Assembly (NCBI GenBank): GCA_026874595.1
Contig: CM049315.1
Coordinates: 75,900,401 to 75,964,400, forward strand
Length of the DNA stretch: 64,000 nt
Reading direction: 5' to 3'
From: Sipunculus nudus
Taxonomy: Eukaryota; Annelida; Sipuncula; Golfingiida; Sipunculidae
The translations under genes and the position numbers were made by a program. Below are positions 46,745 to 61,080 of the stretch, piece by piece. The notes beneath the pieces were generated by a model, which saw only the letters and a list, made by a program, of their open reading frames with translations, was not told where the DNA came from and did no database searches. The first letter of the stretch is position 1; each line of letters opens with the position of its first letter.

Positions 46745-49700
46745 TCACTGCACTCTAGACATTCTGTACAAAGACGTTTCCGCTGCAATTACACTGTCTT
46801 TTCCATTACCGATATCGACGAAGTAAACCTTGCCGTTTGGCGTGTCCTGGATGAACTCTTTAACAAAGCAATATATACATTTCCCATTAGCCTCGCTACC
46901 ATCGTAACCTACCAACTCTCCACTGCGCAGTTTGGTCGTCACCAGTTTGAGTCCAGCCTGTAGGTCTTCGGGGATTTCCGTGCCCGCCTCTGGCAGCATG
47001 TTTTGCTGTCTGATCCGTCCACTCAGGTCGGTCCTGATGTGAAGCTCATCCAGCGTGGACAGGATATTATCCGGAGAGCATGACAGCACTGGTATCAAAT
47101 ACAAAACACTTTTCCCCAGCATGCCTTTCAGAATCTGGTTCACAACTTCAGCCAACTTAACCAGAAGGTCCTGAGTCGCTGAGGCGTCCTTCCTAACAAA
47201 GACTTTAAATGCGCTGTGGCCGAAATCCTGATATTTCTCTACGAAGCAAGAAGTCTCCCGTTCGCTCTTCTTGAACTTCTTCCCGTTGTGCTTCAGTTCT
47301 GTGACGACCCTATCAACTGCATACACTTTAATAGTGTGTAGTCTGTCCAAGGCTGTATTTAAGTCTTCTTCCTCCACATCTCGTCCACTTTCAAGACATT
47401 CATGACGAATCAATCGTCTCAACGCTTGCGAGACCTCCACCGACTGCAGTCTACACTGGATTTCTTCTGCAAATCCCTCACAGACAGCTGTCTGGTATAT
47501 GTTCTCCTGTAACCGATCTTCCACAAAAACGTTTAACATGAGCGGTCGGATTTCCATGGGCAAGCATTTGAGAACCTCTTCAAAATTATATGTATGGAAA
47601 CCACACTGCCGCGGGTCACAGAGAAACGGCACTTTGAGGTATTGGAGTCTGTCATAATATGCCGGGGCGTTGTTGTACAACAGACGTGTCGTTGGTACAA
47701 GACAACCTTCCTCACTAAGCAAATACAGGCTTGAAGATTTAAGATCTTTCACAGGCCTCCTTCCAATACTTTCGTATAAACCTTTTAGTGCTTTAAAAAC
47801 AACCACCAGCTCAGTTGGCAATAATCTTTCTCCCCCTGTCTCTTTGTATATACATTCAAGTGTGCCGGCATAGTGGTCCACAGATGCTGTGTATGAAGCT
47901 CCGAATGTGGTGAACAGTCTCTGAAATTCTACAAGAGGTGGTGGTAACCTGAAGAGATAGGGCTGTATTTCATCTTCTTCGCACAGGTTGATGACAATCT
48001 GACTTGGTTTCACGAACAGACGTCCTTCTTCAACCAAAATCCAGGGTGTATGTTTAAGATGTTCATTTCGTTCATTTGACTCCACATTTGAGTCTTGCAA
48101 GTGCCTGTATATTGCAGCAAACACCTGTTTAGCCGTGACAATGCAGTTTTCCGACTGCGCATTGGCATTCATGCTCTCACAGAGAGTCCCAAGATGGGCA
48201 ACAACGATTTCTTCACTGGGCTCATTTTGTATTTGAAGGCACTCTAGAATTGGCTTCAGATCCCCTTCATGAATGTGCATTTGCTCACTTGGATCTGCCC
48301 AAGTCGGGAGGATATTTGCTTTCGTCCACACAAGTTTCTCGTGTCTTTTCCTGCAACTTCCGTTAAAAGCAATGAACGTCTGCACTCCCGTTCCCCAGTC
48401 GCCGTACTGGGAATGCAGCCTGCCCAAATCTGCTGAAACAGATTGTCCGGGTAAGAATGCAATATCCGATATCTGAGGGAGTAGTGCGTCTCTTGAATGG
48501 ACGGGAAGACGTAACAAATGATTGACAAGTGCCTTGGACTTAGTAACAACACTTCCTGTAGAAGATGGGTTCGCCGCTTCTAGAGCAACCTGTTTGGAAA
48601 ACTCGACGACCATTTCTCCCGTTACTTCCTTGACCATACCCATCATACCAAGAAAGTTGATCCACTCGGATTCTTTGAAATGTTTCCCGGCTCTTGGAGG
48701 AAACTTCTCTTGTGGCAACATCACATGGAAAAGTGTATTGTTTGGATCATAATATTCACCAGCGGGCCTAAAGTTTCCATCAGAATCTTCAAGTAAGGGA
48801 AGTGTTGACAGTGCTGTCATCAGACGGTGTCGCTCTTCAGCGGAACATCCTGCCGTGTCATCCTTGAGGTAATTGTTATACACATGGTACAAATGTTCTT
48901 GACGTGCAACAGGAGAGAGATATTCAAAATGTTGAAAGACAAAGTTTGAATAGACATCAACTAAGTCTACCGAAGCGCAACCAAGGAATGAATATAACTC
49001 CGTTAGCGAGTTTTTCCTCTCAAGGAACACCATTCCTGTTTTGTTCTGCCAAATGTCCATGTCCGCAGTGGGTATCTTTGCAGGGAGAGTATATACAACG
49101 CAACCAGTCAAGGCAATTATGTCACGACAAATCGTTTTGTAAACTGGAAGACTTTTCAACATTTCGACAGCGTTTTCTTGGTCTTTCAATTTGTGCATAT
49201 TCTCACTAAAGTAATCTAGGACATGTTCGCACTGCATAAGGGACAGTTTTCCATCCCTGTTTTCTTGGAATGCTCTGTGCATGATATGTAGAACACGGTC
49301 CGCTTTGTCTGGTGTTGTCAACAAGGGTTTGAGAATATCTGCATTTTCCCCTTTCATTGCACCGTTGTCAATTTCGGGGACATTCAGCTTTTGAAGTATG
49401 CCTGTGATGCCACCGTGCTTTGAGTCGGCACCACGGCAGTCCACGATTTCGTCAGCTTTTGATACAGATGTGAGATAGTAATTGTTTTGACCTGTCTTGT
49501 ATGGAAGGATAGACCACTCAAGCAATGGGGCAATGTCCTTCTGCAACTTATCAACGTAGAAAGGTTCTTCCAAACTTTCATCTTCACCCGGAGGATCTCC
49601 AGGAGTAGAACCGGATGTTCCATTCTTCTCATTTTGTTTATTCAGTTCCGTCTTTATGAAACCCCATATTTTGCCCATCCATGGCATGGTAACACCAGTG

Positions 49701-52700
49701 CGCAAATCTGTCCTCCACTGAATCGGCCCGTCAGCTTTATAGAATCTTTCAGGCGGTAGGTGGCAATGCAACATCTCAGACAGACATTCAATTGTGAATT
49801 CTTCAAGCACAGGGATTTTCATATTGGATGAATGCTTTGCAAACTCAGTAACTATTTCTGGGTGAAGGAACTGATCTTTGCACTCCGGAACTATTTCCTG
49901 GTATTTGGTACTGTACAGAGGATTTTGTACATCAAATCTCCTGAGACACTTGTCGGAACAATAAGCAATAGGAAGCATATCAAGTTTCAACAGAAAATCT
50001 GGGTCTTGCATACAAAACTTGATAACAACCTTCAGGTTTTTCACTTCCTTGAATGGTGTGGAGTCCAGAGGTGCTGGAAGGTTAGCAAACACCCCATCGG
50101 CTCCATTGGGCTCAGACTCGCATGTTTTCAGAAGCGTGATAACACTCTGAGGTGTTACCTGTTGCAGTGGCCGACCAGAAAATTCGAATGCAGTCACAAC
50201 ACTGTCTGTAACATTCAACCAGTTCAATCCACAAGCAATCATCACGTCTTGAAGAATCTCAGTATCACTCTTTTCTTGGGCAGCACTACCAAGTTGAAAC
50301 CAACCTTTTACTCGACCGATTAGGGACGATTTGGTAACTTCTTTGGAGTCCGACAATGCTTTAGTCGTTCCAACAAATGCAGTTTTCTTGCCTGCTCCAT
50401 GCGGCGGTAGCCACACTACATGCCATGTTTTTGGGGTCTGTTCTGGAGACCTGTACGGTGACTGCTCTGGACCTTCCTGAATTGAAGGTAGCACCTCAAG
50501 GTTTTCTTCAGAAATGTATTGGTACACTTGTTGCACAAGTGGATGCCACTGAGACTCCTGCTCATTAAACTGAGGAAAATAGTCCATGAAGCCTTTGAGA
50601 ATGCTTTCCACCACCTTCCTATTGCAAGTTATCACAGAAAATCCTTCATCTCCAGGGTTGTTAAGTCTGGAAGATCTCAGAATCAACAGCAAATTACAAT
50701 ATGCACGTGCTATTACCTGTGTACACAGGTTAATATTCCACTCCTTTTGGTAACCAGACTCCTGGCCGAAGTTCCACAGGTGACGTCGATTCTCATGCCC
50801 GAGCGCAAAATGCCCGTTGATATGGACAGGCAATTCTACTGTTTGTGGTAGAGGAAGGAAACAAAAGACATTTCCACTAGAACCTCCTACCTTCATTTTA
50901 CCAGACTCTCTCCTCTCTAGGAGGCATGCCACGCCTCCTTGTGGTAGCAGATTAAGTTCACCTGCATTAATAGCATCCTGGACGTTCTCTGGCAGCGAGA
51001 AATCTTTCAGAAACCCTAGTCGTTTGGAGATCATCCAAATTTCTGTCTTGTCTGTGTTGTCTCTTACATACAACTTGAAGGTCAACTCTTTGGCTGGTAT
51101 GTCCCCTATTTTGATGGATCCATTTCTAAGGTTCAGTGATGTCTCTTTGATAAGTCTTCCAAATTCCGATCTTTTGCTGAAGTCGTCCTCTGTCGTGGCT
51201 GCTTCCACAACATATGTATTTCCTGGTTTCCCAGTGTCTGGATCAATGTCACACAAGACAATTTTTTTTATGTTATTCAAGAAAAGCAAGGCATCAAACA
51301 GTTTTGGCTTCATGAGTTGTAATATACTTTGAAGATTGAATACTGACACGGGGGTTTTTGATATTTTAGAATTTTCACACATCTTCTTAGTTCGCAATGG
51401 AAACCGAAACATGGTGGCATTTTCGACGCTGTACAACTCTGGAAGATAACCGTGAAAGACATCGGGAAATTCGTTCTGTAGAAGGTCAATATCATCATAC
51501 CTCATTCCCGGTTCTGCACTGGTTGCTCCTGGCACGTATGTACAATTTGGATCAAATACACACAACGTTTTGCCTAACTCTGGCCCAGAGGTCATGAAGG
51601 AAGGGACGTCGGTTAAATGGTAAACTGAGCTAAATCCAATCCCATACTGACCAGTTTTATCTGGTATCATGGACTTGCTGCCCTGTCCAAGACTCTGAAT
51701 GCCTTCCATATCAGCTTCTGTGAATGGTCTGTTATTATACACACACAAAGCTGGTCCTTGTAGGGGTATCCAAGTCTGATCAAACAATTTGTCTTTTGGG
51801 AGTTCTCGCGGATCGTTGATGAAGTGTATTTCTGTGGCCCCTGCATCATCTGCGTTTTGTAGTAATTCAAACAAGATCTCATGGTTGGGTGGATAGCTAT
51901 TGATTATTCTTTGAAGACTCTTTGTCAAAGCTTCTTTCTGACCGAATGGAATCCCCGTTGAATGCTTACGCAGCGCATCTTGTCTTTTAGTTTTCACTCC
52001 AATACTGGAAGAGTCCTGGTAGTTGATGGCTTCATGGGTGAATGTCATTTGAGAATTTTTGGTCACCCATGGGCAGTCATTGAAGCACAACTCTGTTGAC
52101 GGTCGGAGTACTCCCTTTATGTCTGGCATGTATATTGTTCCAAATTCTGCTCGAGCTTCACTTGCAGAGAGTTTCTCCTCTTTCATCCTTCGACTCAGGA
52201 AATGCACCAGCTTCAATGACAGGTCTAACTTCTCCTTCCCAAGCGGAAGTCCCTGACTTTCCTCATTCAGCGCCTTGAGAGTTCTAATATAATCTGTACA
52301 TTGAAACTCATTTTTAACTCCAAGTGCTTTCAGAAACACCCTATACTTTGACCTCTGGTCTTTGGTCAATCCAAACAAATATGGAGAGCACTCGGTACCA
52401 CATAAAGCGACTTGCCTGGGGTGCACAAACCTTCCGTGCAAAAACACACACTCTCGATCACCGTAGGCATTCATAAGAAGTGTAGCGACGGAAGGCTCAG
52501 CCTCGATTTCTTGACTGAAATACGAGTAAATCCGACTGCATATATTACCAATTTCCTTTCTGCACTGATGATTCGTGATATTATTTGCTGATGACAAAGC
52601 GTGCTCAAATTGATTCACCACATGCTGCTGAGGCACACTTTTCTGCGGAAGCAGAAACTGCAATACTCTTGGGGAATAATATGATGATATAAAAACAGAT

Positions 52701-55700
52701 TCATCTAGGATTGGACATGAACTGCTGACTAGAGGTGCAACGTCAGGAGTGTAAATTTCTGCAGGTGCAGCAACAAGAGTTTCATCAGAGGAACCCCCAT
52801 TCCACTGTATTGGATATATCGATGGTTTTGGCATGACTGGTAAGAACCGCACATGTTGCAGGTGTTCTTGAGCTTCTTGCATGTCTGAAGTATAAAAATA
52901 CTCAGCATCATCCATACTTTCTGAAGTCGTCAGCTTTGCATCAATGATACGCAAAAGGATTCCAAGCCTCTTACGGTATTCAGGCATTTTACAAATCAAG
53001 TCTTCGAGGGTTCCGGCTCTGTGGATTATTTCTGACCAAGTCAGTTCTCTTTTCAGTCCAATTCTTTCAAGATGTTCCATCCCTGCTGGTGTCATGAAAA
53101 GGCTATCATTCAGAGGAAAACATTCATCGTCAGGGCTGAATAGCATAGATATCATAGACCCCGGATGCATTAACGCAGATATCATCTTTAGACTTCGACC
53201 ATCTGGGGAGGCAGGTATACAAGGATAATCCTGAATCAATTTGTCCAGCTCAGGATTTTTATTTTCGAGGGCAAAGTACACCAGCTCGTCTCTCACGGTA
53301 GCACTGACAGCACTGATGTTTGGTAGAAAGATTGATTCATAGAACCTCAACAAACCCACAGATAACTCTTCGATGAAGGAATCCATTTCAAAATAAACGA
53401 GGCTCTCCCTTACACCTGCCGAAAGCTGCAGCACTATTGACGTCGGTTGCACTTGTTGAAAAACAGTTCTGACGGCCTCTTTCACTTTGTGGTGAACTGT
53501 CAATGATTCTTCAAGCAGCACCGTCTCTTGTACACACACGGCTTTCCCAGACAAGCTAGCGAGGGGAATTTCTGTACCTGTGCTGAGCCTGTAATAGAAT
53601 GCTTTTGCCAACAGTTTGGCATCCTGGGAAATCTGATAAGCCAAGGGCCATAAGCTCGACAGAGAGATCTCTTGATTACGGGGCAAAATTGACAAAAGGT
53701 CCCGCTTCGCCTGGACGTAGGCTTCACAAACAGCGTCTTCTAATAAGGCCTCATTCCATTCACTCTTCAGATTTGTTTTGTCATCCATTGAACTCGTCAT
53801 TATGAACCTTCTATTTGAGTGGGTCGCAAACATTCCATTAAGATGCACTGGCAAACCAGTCTTGATTGGGAGAGGCATGTAACAGTACAAGAGACCACCA
53901 CCCTCTTGATCAGTCAATGGACTGGGCAGGTATCCTTCGTCATTTTTTCGCAACTGAACTGCGACTGATGCTGATGGATTCAAACCTTCTTCCGAATGAA
54001 GGGCAGCCAAAGCGAGTGAGTTTCCTGTTCCCATACAATGTGCAATCAACCAATAACTGCTCCTTTCCATGTTATCAAACTGGTTTTGATCGGAATACTC
54101 AGCTGAATCGGTTTCTAGCACAGTGCCTTTGACTGCTATTTCAAGAACGTACGAACTCCTTGGTTTCTTCTGAATCCCTGAATACTGATATCGTTGTGAC
54201 TGTAAGCCCACTGAATCTTTCTGATGTATTATGAAGTCTGCCGTTGCTTTCAGTATGCTAGACACCTGGAGCAAATTGGTGCTTTTTTCACATCTAACAG
54301 TCTTCAGCATTAATGGATTTGCCTGTTGGATATTATTCTGCAGAGTTTGTTTCAACCTCTTCTCAACATGAAGAACTGGTGTGGCCTCATTAGGGGATGA
54401 GCTTGATTCTGACAAATGCAGGACAGTTACACTCTGCACGGACTGAGTAAACAGCAGCAGATTATTGCGGTTTTCTTCTAATTTTCGCAACAATTTGTTC
54501 ACTTCTTCTCTATTGTAGAATAAAGATTTTATTTCACTCTGACTTGCTTGGTGCTGGGTTCTCAGAGGCAGTCTGAACACCGTTCCATCGAAGTAGTTGG
54601 CAGTATCCGCATTGATCTCAAGGCCAAAAACACCCTGATAAGGATGGAACTGATGAGACAACTTCTTTATCAATGTCCTATTTTTTGACAAGTCTAGCTT
54701 GATTCCAGGCCTGCTGCGATCCCGAATCACTCTCCCTAGATGCGTTGTATGTGGATCAAAAATAACCATACTCTCACGACTTACAAAACTGGGTACATCT
54801 GTCACATTGTACACAGAATTGAAGCCAAGGCCAAATTTTCCTATCTTTTCACGTTCTTTCTCTTTGGTTGCCCCACCAAGTTTTGTTATGTTACTGAAAT
54901 CGGTGTCTGTGAACACTGCATTATTGTAACACCATAGTGCTGGTCCCTGACATTCCTTCATCCCTTCATCAATCAGATATGTCATCTGGTCACGATTTGT
55001 CCTTTCATCAAACAAGAATTTAACTTCTGTGGCGCCTGCATCATCTGCATTCTGGATAAGTTCCTTGAAAATGGAAAGTCCATCTGTGTATTCTTCCAGA
55101 AGCTTACTCAACCTGTTTGTGAGAGATTCAGTCTGGCCAAAACCAGATATATTCAGTTCTTCCGCATGTAGCATTCTGCTCATCAGCGTTGGCACAGAGA
55201 GATATTCAGCAGTTGATATAGGAATGTCTTGATGTATAAAGGAAAGTCCATCTTCCACGCCAAAATGCATCATTTCAAAGCCTTGTTGTAACCAATCTAC
55301 ATCACAATAAGTACATTCTGTTATTGGCTTCAACTGTAAGGAACCGTCTGGAGTTTGGATTGGTATGCGGATCCTCACTCTGCTCTCATTTAAGAGGCCA
55401 TCTGGATGAATTATCTTCAAGTGATTCAAAACAGACACAGAGATTTGCAGATCATTTTGATGTTCCTTCCTTTCACTCATATGTTCACATCTGTCATGTA
55501 TTTTTTCTAATATGTTGATATAGACTTCTTCTGAGCACTGCTCAGGAACACCACATTGTGAATACAAAGTTCTGAAAGGAAGCATTTCCTCAGGCAATGT
55601 GAATGCATATGGAGTCAGTTCAATGGGTGGTCTGTTCAATACAAGTTCACCGGGATTCGAGAATCCGGTTCCATTCCACAACAGTTCTTTAGTCTGTGCC

Positions 55701-57324
55701 TCTTTCAACATCCCAAAAACGTCCTCTCCGGATTCCACTTTATGCTGAAGAAAATCATATATTGAAGTTATCACTGCCAGGTACTTTGCTTTTTCTGTTG
55801 CCGTATATTCCCTGACCACAGCTTCAAGCTGAGCTACCACCAATTTGGTCTTGATTGGTCCATCTATTCCGAGGGCCCTCGACAGAGAACTGCTCATTGC
55901 CCCGGCAATCGGGCATACTGCACCCACGAGGTATGTATCATGAACCGGTTTTACTTCATTTGGTTTATGAAGGAAGGTTTCTCCCTTAAACCAAGTCAGA
56001 CTGTTAGGATAAATTTCTGGTTTCTCTTCCACTGGAGCAATCCAACAGATATCCATTAACCACTCCCTCAACAGTCTGTCCTCAACCATTGTGTCCAAGC
56101 TTTCTAAATTGTTCGTCAAATAGTCAACCATTGCTGCTGATTTCTCTTTTGTGACATTAACATTCTCATGCACACATGAAAGTCCTTCCAGCCTGAAGGC
56201 ACTCTGCAGAATATCCTTTCCATTGATATGTTCTGAAGTTCTTATTCCAAGCATCCTGAGCTTTGATAGATACCAAGAGGTTGCATATATACCTGTAGGG
56301 AACACAGATTCCCCGTGAAATAGCCTGCTAACAACGGAGTCTTCTGGATCATACAGGTTTACTGGTGCTTCAAGAAAACCCTTATCAGTTTTTATGAACT
56401 GCAAATGCCCTAAAACTGGTGCAAATTCTTTGTGTTCAGCCAAGTAGACATGCAGCATATCAAGGACATTTGACATTTTCTCCGTAAGAACGTCATAAGA
56501 CACCTGGTTGTTGCATATTGCGGGTAACATGTGTTCTGTGAGAAACTCTGATGGGTTTAATATTTTCAAAGCCAGCAGCTTCACCAATGCATAGGATTCA
56601 TCATCTTGGATATCGATCACGGTTTCCCTGCATGAAGGACTAGGTATACGTCTCCCATCAAAGGCTGCTGTCGCATCTCTTGCTGCTATGAATCTGGTTT
56701 CTTTGTCAGCTGGATCCCTTGGAATAGCCTGAAACACTGGAATGGCCATGAGGAAGTCCATATGCTTTGCAACGGATGGCGACTTGCTGAGAGTAGCCAG
56801 GTACTTTCTGAAACCTATTCTTTCTTCCACGTCCCAAATTTGTTGCAATTTTGACATGAGTGCCCTGCCTCCAATTTCTTTTGCTACTGTATGCACAGCA
56901 TCTAAAGCATCTTCTGCCAGAGGTAGCCTCAAATATTGCTCTAATATCTGTGGATGCTGCTGAACCTCCGGTGGCAGCCCTGTTGCTACATTCACGGAAA
57001 GCTTTTCCAGGACTCTTTGTACCACAGGCTCCAGTTCATACCCTACTGCCTCCACTAAAACAGTGCGACTTGGATGCTCCAGAGGAACCACAGTCTCCAG
57101 CTCTGGATTCAAGGGGAGGATTGGTAGACTGGAAAAATTATGGAGACCTTGGTTAAAGTGCTTACACAGGTATTGCCATAACTTCACAAGCCACTGTGAG
57201 GTGAGATCCTTGTTTCCCGGCATGGGCAGGGTCAAAATTTTCTTCTTTTTCATATCCTCCCTGAACAGGCTCTTGATCAAAGGTATGATATTACTGGCAT
57301 TCAGGTGGCTTACTTGCATGGCAC
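46745..57324 (-). CDS. Sacsin-like giant exon, two HSP90-like ATPase modules
   Basis: One uninterrupted frame of more than 10.5 kb. It extends open to 57379, but TTATTTCAG just upstream suggests a splice acceptor with the exon starting at 57324; the first ATG is at 57319. About 3,525 residues. An early region resembles the tail of a sacsin SIRPT repeat. Two full modules follow, each with a Bergerat-type ATP site: FKELIQNADDAGATE (near residue 775, counted from 57379) with GKFGLGFNSVYNVTDVPS (near 846), and FELLQNADDAGATE (near 1840) with GQYGIGFSSVYHLTDVPS (near 1908). The C-terminus has a VGYDG...YFVDIGNG module like that near the sacsin SIRPT/XPCB region, then stops. The J-domain and HEPN domain of vertebrate sacsin are absent. 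Sacsin is a cytosolic chaperone-like regulator; here the role is inferred. Upstream exons are not seen. Confidence 0.85.
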
Positions 57325-57379
57325 CTGAAATAACATAAGTAGACAGAATTGTCGCTTTACTGGAAGGGCTGGCTGCCAA

Positions 57380-58755
57380 ATTAAGTTAGTTGCCTTCAAA
57401 AGAAACAAAATTCCTGCTAGTATTTTTTCACATTTCAGTGTAGTATTTTTACCTGCAAAGTCATTCTCATTACTCCCCATGCCAAATTTAAATCATATTA
57501 CCCTTTATGAAGAATAAAAAAATATAATCAAAAGAACCTTCTGATAACGATACAACTCTGCGCATACAAAATACCTGACATACATGTGTCATTACTCTGT
57601 TATATGTAACATCAAAATGAGTGCCCCAAATACAAATACTAGTTTTATACAAGCACAGAATCACTTATGATATTAATAAAACAAGACCATATTTGTTCTG
57701 GAATCTGTTTTTAGATAACTAAAAAAGAAAATCCCATATTATTAATTTCTATAGAAATGTGTTTGATTTAATAAACTGATTTTGCAGTCATCTGAATTCC
57801 TTTTCTTATCAATTATTCCTTTCAATATCCCCATTACTGGCATTTTTAAAAAATAACATTCCTAGCCTGATATCATTAGAACTGTGCTTGCTGATACCAA
57901 CACAAGCAAGTAAAAAAGAGACCCATGGGTCACTGTGCTCAGCTAAAGTTGACCTTGAAAGTAAAATTCTAAAATAATATCAAATAGAGATAAAGTCTAA
58001 GAGGAAGAGGTAATATTGGCCATGGTTGATTTTTATAATTGGTTTGTATTGATGAGTCAGCAATTGTTGCAAGTAATGACACCACGCCAGCGATGGACCA
58101 CTGTAAATACACTGCACATGGAACACATGGACAGTGGGCACAACATTGTGCTGTAAAATGTGTGTCAGCGTATGCTTATCGGTAACAAATATGTGCACCA
58201 CATGATAACTTGCATATGCGCAGTTGCATGTTTATTCATAAAATAGGTGACTATTGTATGTTAATTGACCAAGAGTATGCACAGCATGTGATAATTTGCG
58301 TAGGGATTCCCACAGATATCATTGGTTTTGGCCTGGATGCTTTATGCATAGGATTATGTCCATGTGTTCCCGCCAGGTACCCCTACAGCATCCTGCTAAT
58401 ATTATGCAAATAAATTTGTCCAGCACCAGAACTTTCTGAAGTCTAGCTAACATGATCGAGGTCATTTTGTACGATGTCACAAAACATTTCTTTGGGTCAT
58501 CAACTTAAGCTGTTTCAAATGAGGATGAACGGTGGGCTGACCTATTGACGTTTGTGCTGTTTCCATGGTCAACACATCCTTAGTCTCTTACACAAACACG
58601 AACTGGCGCTTCTGGGGCATTCTGTTTCACTACTTTTGTTAACAATTTTATTATTGTGTATCAACAAAGTATGGTACATTGTCAAAAGATATCTCCTTAT
58701 TAAATGTACACAGCCCCCGATGATCAATATTTCATGCCACATTGTCAACATTTAA
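57380..58755. other. Upstream of the sacsin-like exon, repeats only
   Basis: If earlier exons exist they lie further right, beyond the window, or are too short to recognise. A tandem-core element 3' end (acccatgggtcac...gctcagct, minus orientation) lies at about 57917-57945. Confidence 0.4.
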
Positions 58756-59664
58756 CTAGGGACCCATGGGTCTCAACGCTCAGCTGAATTTGTCTATCAG
58801 GATATTTTTTTCAAGAAATTTGTCAGAATGACAGTCCTGTGACCTTAACTAATGACCTTGTGACTAAAAAATCTTAAAATTTATTATCCTTGAACTTGCA
58901 GCATTAAGATTATTGTAACAAACTTTTAAAAGATGCATTGACCTCTGACCAGGTGATTTCCTCACTTTGGGCATGTAAGCCATGTGTGAAAGATGGAAAG
59001 TTTTGGAAGAAAAGTTTGATTTATAGTGCATCCCCAAGCTTTTTAAAGATATGGCTCCTATGACCTTCAACTTTCATCTCTTGACCCTGAAAATCAAAAT
59101 GAATTTATGTAAAGGGTGGGTCTTTAATAAATCAAGTTTGAAGCCAATCTATCTATCCAAAGCAGAATGATCATTCATAAACTAATTTGTGAATGGATGG
59201 ACCCTGTGAACTTGACCCTATGACCCGAAAATCAGATAGAATCTTCCCCTATTGGCAGGTTAGATAAACTTTGTTTTTGCGGATACAAAAATAGAAAACA
59301 TTTGTTAAATAACAAAAAATACAGGTTGCACCACCACTATTCGAGGACTGACAAAACTTGTCATGGTCAATATTCAAGGCAAGATTCATGACAATCCATG
59401 CATTAAATAACAAGATATAGGTTATGTATCAATTTTTTTATTATTCTGAGGGGGGTACTTTCCAGCCAAATAGCTCTGAGGATAAAGGTCGCAGTGACCT
59501 CATTTCAGGTTTCCAAGGAGATTTTTTACTGACCTCCCTGGATGTTAACTTAGAAGTTTCTAGGACCAGCAGTTATGATTTGTGCCCTGCTAATGGACTA
59601 CTCGACGGACAACGGACAAAGTGCCATTCCTATACCTCAAATGACTTACAGTCAGCTGAGCTAA
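58756..59664 (-). mobile_element. Helentron-associated (HINE-like) element, 0.9-kb copy
   Basis: On the minus strand it starts TTAGCTCAGCTGACTG (at 59664) and ends with inverted TCAGCTGAGC, palindrome ggacccatgggtcc and CTAG before T (58756). This is the same architecture as 2262-5068. It contains one truncated unit of the 338-bp core (about 59440-59590 inverted). Confidence 0.65.
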
Positions 59665-59939
59665 AAATGTTTTGACTTTTGAACCGGTCTGATTTTTTTT
59701 ACTATAAAAACACAAATCTGGCTAAACTAAAATATGTATGGTTAAAATTATGGTTAAAAAATGTTTTGAGGGGAAGCGGGCCCTGCAGTTGCAATATAAC
59801 AAACATCCCAAGTCCACAGGTACAAGGACTTGATGGTTGGGGGGGGGGGGGGGTTCATGTCTTTATATATATACAGGATTTTAAACTTTATTCAACAGTG
59901 CGTACAGGAAAAAAAGTTGATTTACAATCATTGAATATA

Positions 59940-61080
59940 TTTTAGAAGGCCAACAGACCTAATGCAAACCTGTGCAATGGGATGTTCATCAAGTATAATG
60001 TTTCCATGATAACATGCTTGACCATTACTTTTCAAGTACATGTGTGACATCATGGATATGTACAATGCAAGTACTAAACATTTTTGAGTATAAGCACCAG
60101 TTACTCAAACGTCACTCCTGAAATACTGGAATGGATGTACACAACACAAAAATGATTGAAGATGGCGCCACCAGTCTTGTGTATGAGAAAACTATTGAAG
60201 ATGAATGGACATCAGGGTTGGGGCCAGGTACTTGTACCGGTACCTAGGTACACATTTCAGAGTACCTGTACCTGCTGGTCATGGGTAGGAAGTGCCTTGT
60301 ACCTGTACCTGGAACTTAAGTACCTGTACCTGGTACAAGGTACTCCATGTACATTTTCATATTTTCAGTTTTTTTTTAAATTGTTTTCTCTTTTTGTATT
60401 AAATTTGGTTACCTGTAGTTGGAAATAATCAGCAAGCCATCAGTGTGATAACTGCTCAAGAATTGAATTGTTATCACACCACCAGAATTTTCACATGTGA
60501 AATCAGCTGTAACCACTAATTGAGCAAATCATTTGATTATACTGTACTTGGTGCACTTATTGAACTTTTAATACACTTGCATATCATGTTTGTGAATGTA
60601 TGGTGCCATACAGATAATAAGATCTAATAAAATATACTTTAGCAAATGACTTTAATATTGTTTGATAGAAAAAAGGCATGTTAACTTGCAGATACGTGAA
60701 TTTATGCTGCTATCATTATCCGTAAAAGCGTCTTTGAAGTGATCCTAAAATAAATGTACCTGTACTAGTACCTAGGTACTTTCTTAAGTACCTGTACCTA
60801 GGTACTCTGTGAAAATCAAGTACCTGTACCTGACCAATTCACAAGTACCCGTACCTGGGTACTTTCACTTGTACCTGGCCCCAACCCTGATGGACATGCA
60901 ACACTTCAGGCAGATATTTCAAGCTACTCTTGAGCTATGTGAACAGATGCATGAAACCTAAACCAGGCCTACAGGCCTAATGGGAAACTGTGCAATGGGA
61001 TATACATCAGGTATAATGCTTTCATGTTGGACCTTACTTTTCAAGTACATGTGTGACATGTTTATGTCAAGGCCCCAAAT
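59940..61080. repeat. Two related ~150-bp blocks flanking the hAT-like element
   Basis: A block with cctgtgcaatgggatgttcatc (about 59950-60060) is repeated at about 60965-61065. Both contain cttttcaagtacatgtgtga. With the aagatggcgccaccagtc block near 60160 they belong to the tandem-core repeat family. Confidence 0.6.
60212..60889. mobile_element. hAT-like non-autonomous element with 8-bp target duplication
   Basis: Perfect 19-bp inverted ends CAGGGTTGGGGCCAGGTAC (60212-60230 and, inverted, 60871-60889) with an exact 8-bp target duplication ATGGACAT on both sides (60204-60211 and 60890-60897), as expected for hAT insertions. Both ends continue into runs of tacctgtacctgg and related GTACC repeats. 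The middle is AT-rich and has no transposase. It splits a tandem-core repeat copy that resumes after 60890. Confidence 0.85.

Noticed and set aside
49832-50323. 163-residue plus-strand frame, and other plus-strand frames from 47670 to 57338
   Set aside because: Shadows of the sacsin-like coding sequence on the minus strand.
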